From: RHLJ01 sp965242845
GTDB taxonomy: Bacteria; Bacteroidota; Rhodothermia; Balneolales; Balneolaceae
Assembly: GCA_965242845.1 (NCBI GenBank)
Contig: CBDETC010000002.1
Coordinates: forward strand, 1-64,000
Reading direction: 5' to 3'
DNA: 64,000 bases
Below, in pieces: positions 9,538 to 17,877 of this stretch. How positions within the stretch are numbered: position 1 is the first letter of the stretch; each line of letters begins with the position of its first letter. A program made the translations under genes and the position numbers. Under the pieces are notes generated by a model. That model ran no database searches, was not told the DNA's origin, and saw only the letters and a list, made by a program, of their open reading frames with translations.

Positions 9538-10341
9538 CTAATTTTTACTTATCTCTATATCACCGTGGAGGGTTTTGAAAAGAAACTCCGGCCCCCCACC
9601 GTTTACCGAACCTGTAATCCACTTATTGATGGTTACAGTGTACTTTCCGTCACCGCTACTTATTTCTGAAGCACTAGACGATCGGTCCAACTGGATATCA
9701 AAATTAGTGTACACATCCCCGTAATCGGTCTTCATTTTTCCGGTGAATCTTGTATTCGAAGGGAATGACACTTCGATATCGCCATTAAGGCCGGTAAATG
9801 ACATTGGGGTATTAGGGGTGACGGATACCATATTTACTTCTATGTCTCCATTCACGCTATTTACTACAACCGAACCTCCGATATCATGCATCTCGATATC
9901 TCCATTAGTAGCACGAACTTCATGTTCTCCCTCAACGCCATGAACTTCGACATCTCCATGTGTTACCTGGAGATTTAAAGAGAAGTTTTTGGGCACCCAT
10001 ACTTCCAGGTCCAAATCATGACTATTAGGTGCTGTTTTGATGCGCACGTTGTTATTGTCTTCGGTAACCTCTAAGCCAACTCCGTTGGTTGAGATTTTCT
10101 TGAGGCCATTACGATTATAATTATCGTAGCGGTCATCATCCTCTCCATCAAATTTGACGATAACGTTATTCCCGTCGTGAACCCTTACTAGAATATCATC
10201 CGCATAGATTGCATTGAGACTGAGTTTTCCAGGTTTTCCGGGATCAGTTAATGGTACGCTTAAGTCATTTTGCCCTAAAACTGTACCTGAAGTAAGCATA
10301 ATAAAGCCGAACAGGTAGATAATAGTTTTTGATATTTTCAT
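9538..10341 (-). CDS. DUF4097-family exported beta-helix protein (copy 1)
   Basis: A 267-residue protein with a signal peptide (MKISKTIIYLFGFIMLTSG, cleavage after VLGQ). The mature part is a series of short repeats built on NGDIEV/HGDVEV (THGDVEVHG, TNGDIEMHD, VNGDIEVNM, LNGDIEVSF, YGDVYTNF, LHGDIEISK). This is the hallmark of the DUF4097 putative-adhesin family, which folds as a beta-helix. It is the last gene of an ECF sigma, HEAT anti-sigma, DUF4097, DUF4097 run. Predicted periplasmic or surface location; molecular role unknown. Confidence 0.85.
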   Translation of the reverse strand: MKISKTIIYLFGFIMLTSGTVLGQNDLSVPLTDPGKPGKLSLNAIYADDILVRVHDGNNVIVKFDGEDDDRYDNYNRNGLKKISTNGVGLEVTEDNNNVRIKTAPNSHDLDLEVWVPKNFSLNLQVTHGDVEVHGVEGEHEVRATNGDIEMHDIGGSVVVNSVNGDIEVNMVSVTPNTPMSFTGLNGDIEVSFPSNTRFTGKMKTDYGDVYTNFDIQLDRSSSASEISSGDGKYTVTINKWITGSVNGGGPEFLFKTLHGDIEISKN

Positions 10342-10360
10342 GGTCTTCTTTTTTGTATTG

Positions 10361-11251
10361 TTATTTTCTTACGCGGATGTAGGCATCACCATTTACCATT
10401 TCAAAAGCCATTTCAATGGCCCCATCTCCAATTTGGATAGGTGAACTTTGGTTAATCTTATATCGATACCCACTTCCTTTTCTTTCCTTGTTCAATCGGT
10501 TTGGAAGTCTTCTTATGTCATCAAAATCGGTATAAAGTTCTCCATGAAGGCTTTCAAAGGTTATCACTGCTGATAAATCTTCTGGAGAGTATATCTCGAT
10601 TTTTCCGTTTACCGTTTCAAAATCTAGATCTTCTGTTGGGCTTTCAGAGAACCACACTTCAATATCGCCATTCACTGTACTGGCATCAGCGGCTCCTTTT
10701 GCATCTTTGATTACTACATCACCATTTACATTGCTAGCCCTTACTCTGCTCATCATTTCTTCTACAACCACGTCTCCACCATTTACTGTAGAAGCTTTAA
10801 GATTAATATTTTTAGGTACTTTAATAACCAGGTCAAAATTCGCGTTTATATCATTCCAATCCCTGTCATCCCAATGCCAGTGATAGTCTAACCTTCCTCT
10901 TCTGAATTCTATATGAGCATTAGGTGCTTCTACATAGATATAGAATTTCCCATCATAGGATCGGGTTTCGAGGTAATATTCATCTGCTTCTTCCTGAGTA
11001 ATATCACCACGCTTTTTCCATAATTCTTTTCTGCCTTCGATTACTATTTCATCTCCATCATAGCCGGTAACCAGAACTTCTCCGTTTATGTTCTTGATAA
11101 CTACTTCTTCATCACCTGAAAATTGGTTGTTTTGAATAGTTAGATCGAAATTCTCAACCCTATCCTGGGCAGTTACTCCAAATGTGGAGACTACAAGTGC
11201 GAAGATCGATAGGAAGAATAATTTGAAAATGAAGTTTAATAGAGATTCCAT
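10361..11251 (-). CDS. DUF4097-family exported beta-helix protein (copy 2)
   Basis: A 296-residue protein. The start at ATG 11251 is preferred over an upstream in-frame start at 11275 because AGGAG lies 8 bases before it and it leads straight into a signal peptide (MESLLNFIFKLFFLSIFALV, ending VTAQ). The mature part has the same repeat type as its neighbour (NGEVLVTGYDGDEIVIEG, VNGGDVVVEE, VNGDVVIKDA, VNGDIEVWF, VNGKIEIYS, LHGELYTDF, VNGDAYIRV). An insert rich in Trp, Asp and His (YHWHWDDRDWND) sits at about residue 117. It lies 19 bases after the anti-sigma gene and is probably translated from the same message. Confidence 0.85.
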   Translation of the reverse strand: MESLLNFIFKLFFLSIFALVVSTFGVTAQDRVENFDLTIQNNQFSGDEEVVIKNINGEVLVTGYDGDEIVIEGRKELWKKRGDITQEEADEYYLETRSYDGKFYIYVEAPNAHIEFRRGRLDYHWHWDDRDWNDINANFDLVIKVPKNINLKASTVNGGDVVVEEMMSRVRASNVNGDVVIKDAKGAADASTVNGDIEVWFSESPTEDLDFETVNGKIEIYSPEDLSAVITFESLHGELYTDFDDIRRLPNRLNKERKGSGYRYKINQSSPIQIGDGAIEMAFEMVNGDAYIRVRK

Positions 11252-11271
11252 AATGTTGACTCCTGTTATAA

Positions 11272-12060
11272 TCATAGCAATACCGCGATGGTATTTTCGA
11301 CTTTCCTTTTAGTTGCACCTGACAAGTCTTTCTCATCAATCAGGCGTTGAAATTCATTGGCTGAGTTTTTCACTCCTAATTCTACCATAGCATCAGCCAT
11401 CTCGATGATTACGATATCAGATTCCTGCCCTGCTATCGATCGTACTAGTCCTTCCCGAACCAATTCATTATCTCCCCACCGACTTAGTGCTTCAATGGTT
11501 TGAACACGAACATTTATACTCTCATCATTATTAAGTGTGAACAGCAGGGCTCGTATTGCCTTCTCATCTACAGAAGGAAGTTGAGCACTAATATTTACCG
11601 CTCGCAAACGATCGGTAGTAGATGGCCCTTCTAACATGCTTACCATCATCATTTCTCGCATGGTTTGCATTTCCGAGGTAAGCTGCTCGATTTGAGTATC
11701 ATTATTTCCTACCACGCTGCCAATAAATCCTCCAACAACCAACAATACAAAGGCATAAGCCAACTTTGGCATTGTTAACTGGTTCAAAAGATTTGACAGA
11801 CTTTGCGTTAAGGCATTTAATACTGATGAAGAAGCTCCATTTTTTTCCTGCTCGAGCATGGTATAGAACTTCGAACTCATTTCCTGAGACGGTTCCGGGA
11901 TAGAAACTAAATCTAATTCATCATGAAGCTGCTCCATGGCACGAAAGTCAATAAAATCAATTGTGCCTTTTTTAATAAGCTCCTTGAGCTCTGCTTTGGC
12001 TGCTTCATCCAGGTTACCAGCCAGGTAATCAGCAATTAATTGTTCATACTTTTCATTCAT
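11272..12060 (-). CDS. Membrane-anchored anti-sigma candidate with HEAT repeats
   Basis: A 262-residue protein from ATG 12060, which overlaps the end of the sigma gene by 8 bases and has GAGG upstream. Residues 1-100 are a cytoplasmic region (MNEKYEQLIADYLAGNLDEA) like the sigma-binding part of anti-sigma factors but without a zinc HxxxCxxC motif. One transmembrane helix follows (LAYAFVLLVVGGFIGSVVG). The outer part has a methionine-rich helix (MQTMREMMMVSML) and then HEAT-like helical repeats (AIRALLFTLNNDESINVRVQ, VREGLVRSIAGQESDIVIIE, ANEFQRLIDEKDLSGATKRK). Position right after an ECF sigma gene supports the anti-sigma role, which remains inference. Confidence 0.7.
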   Translation of the reverse strand: MNEKYEQLIADYLAGNLDEAAKAELKELIKKGTIDFIDFRAMEQLHDELDLVSIPEPSQEMSSKFYTMLEQEKNGASSSVLNALTQSLSNLLNQLTMPKLAYAFVLLVVGGFIGSVVGNNDTQIEQLTSEMQTMREMMMVSMLEGPSTTDRLRAVNISAQLPSVDEKAIRALLFTLNNDESINVRVQTIEALSRWGDNELVREGLVRSIAGQESDIVIIEMADAMVELGVKNSANEFQRLIDEKDLSGATKRKVENTIAVLL

Positions 12061-12619
12061 CGGTATATGCCTCACTAAGTGTGGTTACAATCTTTTTAAG
12101 TTCTTTCATCGCCCTAAACATTCTTACTTTAACAGCACTTTCAGTTACGCCTTGTATCTCGGCTATTTCGTGATATCTGAGACCTTCATATCGACTAAGT
12201 ATCACTACTTCTTTTTTTTCTTCATCCAATTGTTGGAGTGCTTTTTCCAGTAAGATTTTTTTCCTGTTTCGGTCATCCAGTTCCCGGTACCCGTCGGGAG
12301 CTTCACCTTCGATTCGTTCTTCGTCAAGTATCTCATCTTCCTGCCGCCGCTTTTCTTTACGAAAGTGGTCGATGTGCGCATTTCGCGCTATGCTGAACAT
12401 CCAGGTGGTGAAGGCACCCGAACCGGAGTACGTTGTCCGATATTTAAGCATACGCTCAAACACCGATTGAACAAGATCCTCACTTAACTGGGGCTCAAAT
12501 GTCTTCCTGTAGAAAAAGCTGTATAAAGGACGATTATATCGCTCAAATAGTAATCCGAGTTTATCCAGATCACCATTTTTCACCTTCATCATTAAAGCTT
12601 TGTCCGACGTAGAATTCAA
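12053..12619 (-). CDS. ECF-type RNA polymerase sigma factor
   Basis: A 188-residue sigma-70 family factor with only regions 2 and 4. Region 2 shows LFERYNRPLYSFFYRKTF, EDLVQSVFERMLKYR and TWMFSIARNAHIDHFRKEKR. Region 4 shows LEKALQQLDEEKKEVVILSR, YEGLRYHEIAEIQG and VTESAVKVRMFRAMKELK. Between them is a charged linker rich in E and R. Length is normal for an ECF factor. It is the first gene of a four-gene run with a HEAT anti-sigma candidate and two DUF4097 proteins, and it likely controls its own operon; the promoter is not proven. Confidence 0.93.
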   Translation of the reverse strand: MNSTSDKALMMKVKNGDLDKLGLLFERYNRPLYSFFYRKTFEPQLSEDLVQSVFERMLKYRTTYSGSGAFTTWMFSIARNAHIDHFRKEKRRQEDEILDEERIEGEAPDGYRELDDRNRKKILLEKALQQLDEEKKEVVILSRYEGLRYHEIAEIQGVTESAVKVRMFRAMKELKKIVTTLSEAYTDE

Positions 12620-12708
12620 TTATTTCGCGAGCCCCGTGTTAATGTTCAACCATGTACACTTTTCTGTCTTAAGAAGGTTACACGCTTTTTTCACTAATCT
12701 TATTTTTC

Positions 12709-13515
12709 CTATCCAGCTAATGAGTCTTCTTCAAAAAAGGTTCTTAACTCACCTTCCAGAAATTTTCGGATAGATTCATTTCCTGCTATTATTCTTTTAC
12801 CAAATAGCTGATTCTGTTCCCCAAGCCAATCGCAGGTCCCTCCTCCCGCTTCTTTAATAATGAGCATCCCCGCGGCAATGTCCCATGGATTTAACCCATA
12901 CTCATAAAAGCCTTCGAACCTCCCTGCTGCTACACAACATAAGTCATAGGAAGCAGCACCTGCTCGTCTAATACCATGCGTTTTTTGCATTAAACTTTTA
13001 AGCACTTCAACATAAGGATCCACTAAATCGAAATGACTATAAGGAAAACCCGTTGCAATAAGGGCTCGTGATGGATCCGTTATTTTGGAAATATTAAGGC
13101 GTTCTCCGTTTAGGAAAGCACCTTCTCCTTCTACAGCGTGGAACCATTCATCATGAGCTACTTCCAGCACCAGACCTACTTTCGGGCTCCCGTTTTCCCA
13201 AAAGGCTATAGAAATACAATAAGGAGCAAAGCCATGTGAAAAATTAGTAGTTCCATCAATTGGATCAATGATCCATACTCTTCCATTTGGAAGCGCGGTA
13301 TGTGTATTCGACTCTTCGGCTAGAAATACATCATCTGGAAATGCAGATTGGATTATTTCAATAATCTTCCGTTCCGAAGCTATGTCTGCGTCTGTTACGA
13401 GGTCATTTTTACGCTTGAGTTCGATATTGAATGATCGATCACTGGCAAATTTCTTTATTATTTCCGAAGCCTCTCTTGCCGCTTTTCTTGCTGTTTCCAG
13501 TTCTTGAGAATACAT
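12709..13515 (-). CDS. suhB: Inositol monophosphatase family protein
   Basis: A 268-residue Mg-dependent phosphatase of the IMPase/SuhB family. Metal-binding motifs are in order: FLAEESN near residue 65, WIIDPIDGTTNF (both aspartates plus the GTTNF turn) near residue 82, and the distal NPWDIAAGMLIIKEAGG near residue 210. Length and motif order are normal. Likely substrates are inositol-1-phosphate or related sugar phosphates; the SuhB role in ribosome assembly is known from gammaproteobacteria and cannot be assumed here. It is divergent from rpiB across a 104-base gap. Confidence 0.9.
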   Translation of the reverse strand: MYSQELETARKAAREASEIIKKFASDRSFNIELKRKNDLVTDADIASERKIIEIIQSAFPDDVFLAEESNTHTALPNGRVWIIDPIDGTTNFSHGFAPYCISIAFWENGSPKVGLVLEVAHDEWFHAVEGEGAFLNGERLNISKITDPSRALIATGFPYSHFDLVDPYVEVLKSLMQKTHGIRRAGAASYDLCCVAAGRFEGFYEYGLNPWDIAAGMLIIKEAGGGTCDWLGEQNQLFGKRIIAGNESIRKFLEGELRTFFEEDSLAG

Positions 13516-13619
13516 AAATACGTGCCTTTTGAAGAGTGTAGGTTGTGTAAATGAATCTTTAAACTAAGCTAAAATTTAGTGATATTTGCCTTCCAATCAT
13601 TCACTTCAATTTCTGATTA

Positions 13620-14075
13620 ATGATCATCCCCATTTCGAGCGATCACGCAGGTTTTAAAGCCAAGCAAATCACAAAAAAAATCCTCGAAAAACTCGGACAC
13701 ACTCCTGTCGATTTTGGAACACATTCCGATGAGTCGGTCGACTATCCTGATTTTGCAATACAAGTTTCAGAACGGGTTGATTCTGGAGAGTATCCACAAG
13801 GAATTATTTTATGCGGAAGCGGTCAGGGGGTTTGCATGACTGCGAATAAATATCCTAAGATCAGAGCTGCTTTAGTATATAGTCATAAAGTAGCCGAGAT
13901 GACTCGCCTTCATAACGATGCCAATATACTTTGCCTTCCTGGTAGAGAATTAGAAGACAAAGAAGAAGAATTAGAAGCAATTCTTAAGACCTGGTTTAAT
14001 ACAGAATTTGAAGGAGGCCGTCATTCCCGACGAATTGAAAAAATTGAATCTTTAACCCAAAAGGACGCTGATTAA
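13620..14075 (+). CDS. rpiB: Ribose-5-phosphate isomerase B
   Basis: A 151-residue RpiB/LacAB-type isomerase that interconverts ribulose-5-phosphate and ribose-5-phosphate. Clear motifs are PISSDHAGFKAKQ at the N-terminus, DFGTHSDESVDYPDFA, and ILCGSGQGVCMTANKYPKIR, which holds the active-site cysteine and the anion-binding loop. HNDANILCLPGRE is also typical. Its stop overlaps the glyA start by one base (TAATG), so the two genes are translationally linked. Confidence 0.96.
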   Translation: MIIPISSDHAGFKAKQITKKILEKLGHTPVDFGTHSDESVDYPDFAIQVSERVDSGEYPQGIILCGSGQGVCMTANKYPKIRAALVYSHKVAEMTRLHNDANILCLPGRELEDKEEELEAILKTWFNTEFEGGRHSRRIEKIESLTQKDAD

Positions 14076-15373
14076 TGAAATCAATCCAGGAACAAGATCC
14101 CACTGTTTTTGAACTCTTAGAAAAGGAAACAGTACGCCAGAATAATAATCTTGAGCTTATCGCTTCAGAAAACTTTGTATCCAGGGCAGTGTTGCAGGCT
14201 AATGGGAGCAATCTTACCAACAAATATGCCGAAGGGTATCCCGGGAAAAGATATTATGGTGGATGCGAATACGCAGATGTGATTGAGGACATAGCCCGTG
14301 ATCGAGCAAAGCAGCTATTCGGTGCTGAATGGGTAAATGTTCAACCTCATTCCGGAGCAACCGCCAATGCCGCGGTTTACCTTGCGTTAATGAAACCAGG
14401 CGATACTTTACTGGGATTTGATCTATCTCATGGAGGTCACCTAACCCATGGATCACCAGTAAACTTTTCTGGAATATATTTTAAGCCTGAGTTCTATGGA
14501 GTAGAAAAAGAAACGGGTCGCCTGGATATGGATAAAATTCGGGATAAAGCAAAAGCAGTTAATCCTAAAATGATTTCCATTGGAGCTTCAGCATACTCAA
14601 GAGATTATGATTATGAGGCGTTCAGAAGTATTGCTGATGAAGTAGGAGCTTTGCTTTGGATGGATATGGCGCATACGGCCGGCCTTATTGCTACCAAGCT
14701 TTTGAATGATCCTCTTCCCCATGCTCATGTGGTTACTACAACCACCCATAAAACACTCAGAGGGCCTCGTGGAGGAATGATTCTGGTTGGGAAAGATGGA
14801 GAAAATACGCTCGGAGTAGTTGCTCCAAAATCAGGACGAACTAAAAACTGGAGTGAAGTATTAGATTCAGCAGTATTTCCGGGTACACAAGGTGGCCCAT
14901 TGATGCATGTTGTTGCAGCGAAGGCTGTTTCTTATGGAGAAGCCTTGGAACCATCATTTAAAGATTACCAGATCCAGGTACAAAAGAATGCTAAAGCACT
15001 AGCGGCTAAATTTATAGAGCTGGGATATGATATTGTAAGTAACGGAACCGATAATCACCTCATCCTTATCGATCTGAGGAACAAAGGAGTTACTGGTAAA
15101 ATTGCTGAAGAAGCACTCGGGAAAGCTGCAATCACCGTAAATAAAAATATGGTTCCTTTTGATACAGAAAGCCCATTCGTAACCTCCGGAATTAGGATTG
15201 GAGCGCCGGCGATGACTACTCGCGGATTGGGAGAGTCTGAATTTGAGTATATCGCTGTATTAATTGATAAAGTAATTCAGAAACCAGGAGATGAAGATGT
15301 TCATAAGCATGTGACTAATGAAGTTCAGGCACTTTGTGAACGCTTTCCTCTGTACGATTTTGTAACCGCCTAA
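14075..15373 (+). CDS. glyA: Serine hydroxymethyltransferase
   Basis: A 432-residue PLP enzyme that converts serine plus tetrahydrofolate to glycine plus methylene-THF. The PLP lysine is in TTTTHKTLRGPRGG. Other family segments are NLELIASENFVS at the start, NKYAEGYPGKRYYGGCEY, VQPHSGATANAAVY and VFPGTQGGPLMHV. Length is normal. It lies between rpiB and tatC on the same strand. No glycine riboswitch is possible directly before it because it overlaps rpiB. Confidence 0.98.
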   Translation: MKSIQEQDPTVFELLEKETVRQNNNLELIASENFVSRAVLQANGSNLTNKYAEGYPGKRYYGGCEYADVIEDIARDRAKQLFGAEWVNVQPHSGATANAAVYLALMKPGDTLLGFDLSHGGHLTHGSPVNFSGIYFKPEFYGVEKETGRLDMDKIRDKAKAVNPKMISIGASAYSRDYDYEAFRSIADEVGALLWMDMAHTAGLIATKLLNDPLPHAHVVTTTTHKTLRGPRGGMILVGKDGENTLGVVAPKSGRTKNWSEVLDSAVFPGTQGGPLMHVVAAKAVSYGEALEPSFKDYQIQVQKNAKALAAKFIELGYDIVSNGTDNHLILIDLRNKGVTGKIAEEALGKAAITVNKNMVPFDTESPFVTSGIRIGAPAMTTRGLGESEFEYIAVLIDKVIQKPGDEDVHKHVTNEVQALCERFPLYDFVTA

Positions 15374-15406
15374 AAATTTAGTTTGAGCAGTTCAGAACGA
15401 CAAATA

Positions 15407-16258
15407 ATGGGAGAAAAACCTCCTAAAGTAGTACCACCACCAAACAGAACTGACCAAATGTCTTTTCTCGAGCATCTCGAAGAATTGAGATGGAGGATTA
15501 TCAAAGGCTGTGTTGGGGTAATCGTAGGTGTTATTGTTGCTTTCATTTTCTCCGACTTTGTAATCGATGAGGTTCTGTTAGGTCCTTCGAAGGCAGATTT
15601 TTTCATGTATAAGTTCATTGGAGTTGATGCCATTGACCTCACACTACAGAGTAGAAAACTCCCTGGTCAGTTCTTTACTTTTTGGGGTATGCTATTTGTA
15701 ACTGGTTTTCTGATCGGTTCCCCGGTCTTCTTTTATCAAATGTGGGCCTTTATAGAACCCGCTTTAGAATCGAAGGAGAAGTGGAAAACCATAATGAGTG
15801 CCATTTTCATCACCATTTTCTTCTTGATTGGGGTAGCCTTTGGATATTTGATACTTGTTCCTTTTGCACTTCAATTCTTTGGGACCTTTAATATCTCCGA
15901 CTCTGGTATTGTTAGGAATGATTTCGATATCAACGAGTACTTTGGTTCGCTCGCTATGTGGGTAGTTACCTGTGGCCTCATTTTTCAGATTCCAGTAATC
16001 AGTTATGCTCTCTCAAAAATTGGGATTCTTACACCAGATTTCTTGAGGAAATATCGCCGGCATGCTTTCATAGTTTGTCTTGTGATGGCTGCCTTTCTCA
16101 CCCCTCCCGAACCTATTTCTCAGGTATTAATAGCAATGCCTTTAGCAGTACTCTATGAGTTTGCCATATGGGTGAGTTATGTTGCCAATAAAATGAGGGA
16201 CAAAGAGCTTAAAGAAGCCTTCGGAGACGACTTCAATCAACCTGAGTCTGCTGAATAA
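15407..16258 (+). CDS. tatC: Sec-independent protein translocase TatC
   Basis: A 283-residue inner-membrane protein with about six helices, the receptor of the twin-arginine export pathway. The family signature MSFLEHLEELRWRIIKG opens the first helix. FLIGSPVFFYQMWAFIEPAL is the conserved first periplasmic and second-helix region, and AFLTPPEPISQVLIAMPLAV lies near the end. ATG 15407 is taken as start; an in-frame TTG at 15383 would add 8 residues and neither has a clear ribosome-binding site. No tatA/B gene is visible in this window. Confidence 0.95.
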   Translation: MGEKPPKVVPPPNRTDQMSFLEHLEELRWRIIKGCVGVIVGVIVAFIFSDFVIDEVLLGPSKADFFMYKFIGVDAIDLTLQSRKLPGQFFTFWGMLFVTGFLIGSPVFFYQMWAFIEPALESKEKWKTIMSAIFITIFFLIGVAFGYLILVPFALQFFGTFNISDSGIVRNDFDINEYFGSLAMWVVTCGLIFQIPVISYALSKIGILTPDFLRKYRRHAFIVCLVMAAFLTPPEPISQVLIAMPLAVLYEFAIWVSYVANKMRDKELKEAFGDDFNQPESAE

Positions 16259-16339
16259 GTTTTTAATAGGTTGATGCCGTATCTTTAAAATAAAATTCAA
16301 GTTCACCTGTTTCTAAACAGTCCAACTATCACATAATTA

Positions 16340-16822
16340 ATGCAGTTTATACAAAACTCTCGTAATCTATTTTTCTTTGCTATTCTTTCTTTAATCCTTA
16401 TCGCATGTGGAAATAACAGCAATAGTTTTGAAAACGATTATTCTGATGCTCCCGCTTTAGCTGATACCAGCAACGCTCTTTCGAAAGTGATCACAAACTC
16501 AGGTGTGATCTATTATTTAATCAATACCGGTGACTCAACTTCATTTGATGTTACCATTCGAGATAACATTCGGATTTATTACACCACTCGTAGGTTGGAT
16601 GGAGAAATACTCAGAAGTTCATATGTAAATGGGAGCACCTCTGCTGTTCGGGTGACTAATATTGGATCACAATCTGCCATTAGCTTTGTAGGTGATGGAC
16701 TTGTGGATGGTGTTTTAGGCATGTTTGAGGGAGAGAGAAGAGTACTTTTTATCCCCGCAGATGTTACCACTATTGATGAAGCATTGACGGTTGATGTGGA
16801 ACTTGAGATCGTTGAAGACTAG
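16340..16822 (+). CDS. FKBP-like lipoprotein
   Basis: A 160-residue lipoprotein: a hydrophobic signal ending in the lipobox LIAC, then an Asn/Ser-rich spacer and a divergent FKBP-type peptidyl-prolyl isomerase domain. Recognisable parts are GVIYYLINTGDS, DNIRIYYTTRRLDGEIL, GLVDGVLGMFEGERRVLFIP and the closing VDVELEIVED. The usual tryptophan of the active-site GW pair is leucine here and the AYG motif is missing, so catalysis is doubtful. It converges on alr with a 4-base overlap of the two stop regions. Confidence 0.75.
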   Translation: MQFIQNSRNLFFFAILSLILIACGNNSNSFENDYSDAPALADTSNALSKVITNSGVIYYLINTGDSTSFDVTIRDNIRIYYTTRRLDGEILRSSYVNGSTSAVRVTNIGSQSAISFVGDGLVDGVLGMFEGERRVLFIPADVTTIDEALTVDVELEIVED

Positions 16823-17877
16823 ACGAAACGTCTGGTAATACTCTCTTTCAGTCTTGTCGTGATTTCATAAGGGATTGTAGAAGCATGCTTCGCCCATGTT
16901 TTAGCAGACAACTCCTTCCCTTTGAGTAAATGCACCTTCGTTCCCGGATTGAATTTCTTCTGTCTCAGATAAACTACCGAGTAGTCCATGCTTATGGTTC
17001 CTACCTGCGGAAATAGCTCTCCTTCTATATCAACCTCTAGCTGATTAGTAAGAATCCTGGGAATACCTGCGCTATACCCCACTGGAATAATCCCAATAAA
17101 CCCATCTTCCGGAGCGTGCCATTTACTTCCATAACTTACTGAATCTCCTTTTTCTACTGGTTTGACCTGCATCAAAAAGGAACTTAAATCCAGGATTGGT
17201 TCAAGGTCAGGAACATCTACTTCCCCGGCACCATATCCATATAAACATACTCCCGGGCGTACTGCATCGAATTGAAGGTCAAGGTCTCGATAGTGAAATA
17301 TGCCTCCGGTATTCGCAGTATGAGTAAGCCATTCGGAAGGAAATTTCGACCTAATCGATTTAAATAATTCCAACTGCTCTTTTACTTCTGAGTTTCCAGG
17401 GTCATCCGCTTTATAGAAATGAGTATAAATCCCAGTACAGTTTTTTTCTGGGTGTTTATCCAATGCACTGGCAAGTTTACTCACATCCTCAGGAAGTACT
17501 CCAAGCCTGTGCATACCTGTATCGATGTTAATATGAAAGCTGGTCCCTTCTTTTAATGTCGATAGAGAGTCAACTTCTGAAAGTGTCGCAGTTAGATTGA
17601 AATCGACATATAGCGACACTGTCTCTTCCCGGGGAGCTTCAAATACCAGAATAGGATTCTTAATTCCACTTTTCCTTAACAATTCACCTTCTGAAGCTCT
17701 AGCCACACAAAACCATTCTACTCTTTTAGCTATGTGTTTGGCTACATCGACAATTCCGTGCCCATATGCATTGTCTTTTACTACCGCCATTTGTTGAACA
17801 CCTGGTTTTAGGCGACCATCAATGGCATCCAGATTTGCATCCAGCTTAGATAAATGAACAACTATTGTAGAATTCAA
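16819..17877 (-). CDS. alr: Alanine racemase
   Basis: A 352-residue PLP enzyme that makes D-alanine for peptidoglycan. The PLP lysine is in VVKDNAYGHG at about residue 34. The catalytic tyrosine is in DSVSYGSKWHA. Other conserved parts are HINIDTGMHRLG, HTANTGGIF, AVRPGVCLYGYG and the IPVGYSAGIPR loop. Length is at the short end of the family. Its start overlaps the stop of the oxidoreductase upstream by 4 bases, so the two are probably one transcript. Confidence 0.96.
   Translation of the reverse strand: MNSTIVVHLSKLDANLDAIDGRLKPGVQQMAVVKDNAYGHGIVDVAKHIAKRVEWFCVARASEGELLRKSGIKNPILVFEAPREETVSLYVDFNLTATLSEVDSLSTLKEGTSFHINIDTGMHRLGVLPEDVSKLASALDKHPEKNCTGIYTHFYKADDPGNSEVKEQLELFKSIRSKFPSEWLTHTANTGGIFHYRDLDLQFDAVRPGVCLYGYGAGEVDVPDLEPILDLSSFLMQVKPVEKGDSVSYGSKWHAPEDGFIGIIPVGYSAGIPRILTNQLEVDIEGELFPQVGTISMDYSVVYLRQKKFNPGTKVHLLKGKELSAKTWAKHASTIPYEITTRLKESITRRFV

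Noticed and set aside
9538..11251. DNA repeat array or CRISPR suggested by the recurring NGDIEV codons
   Set aside because: The repeats are at protein level (beta-helix turns); spacing and base sequence vary and no constant direct repeat is present.
14000..14075. Glycine riboswitch before glyA
   Set aside because: glyA overlaps the end of rpiB by one base, so there is no leader in which a riboswitch could fold.
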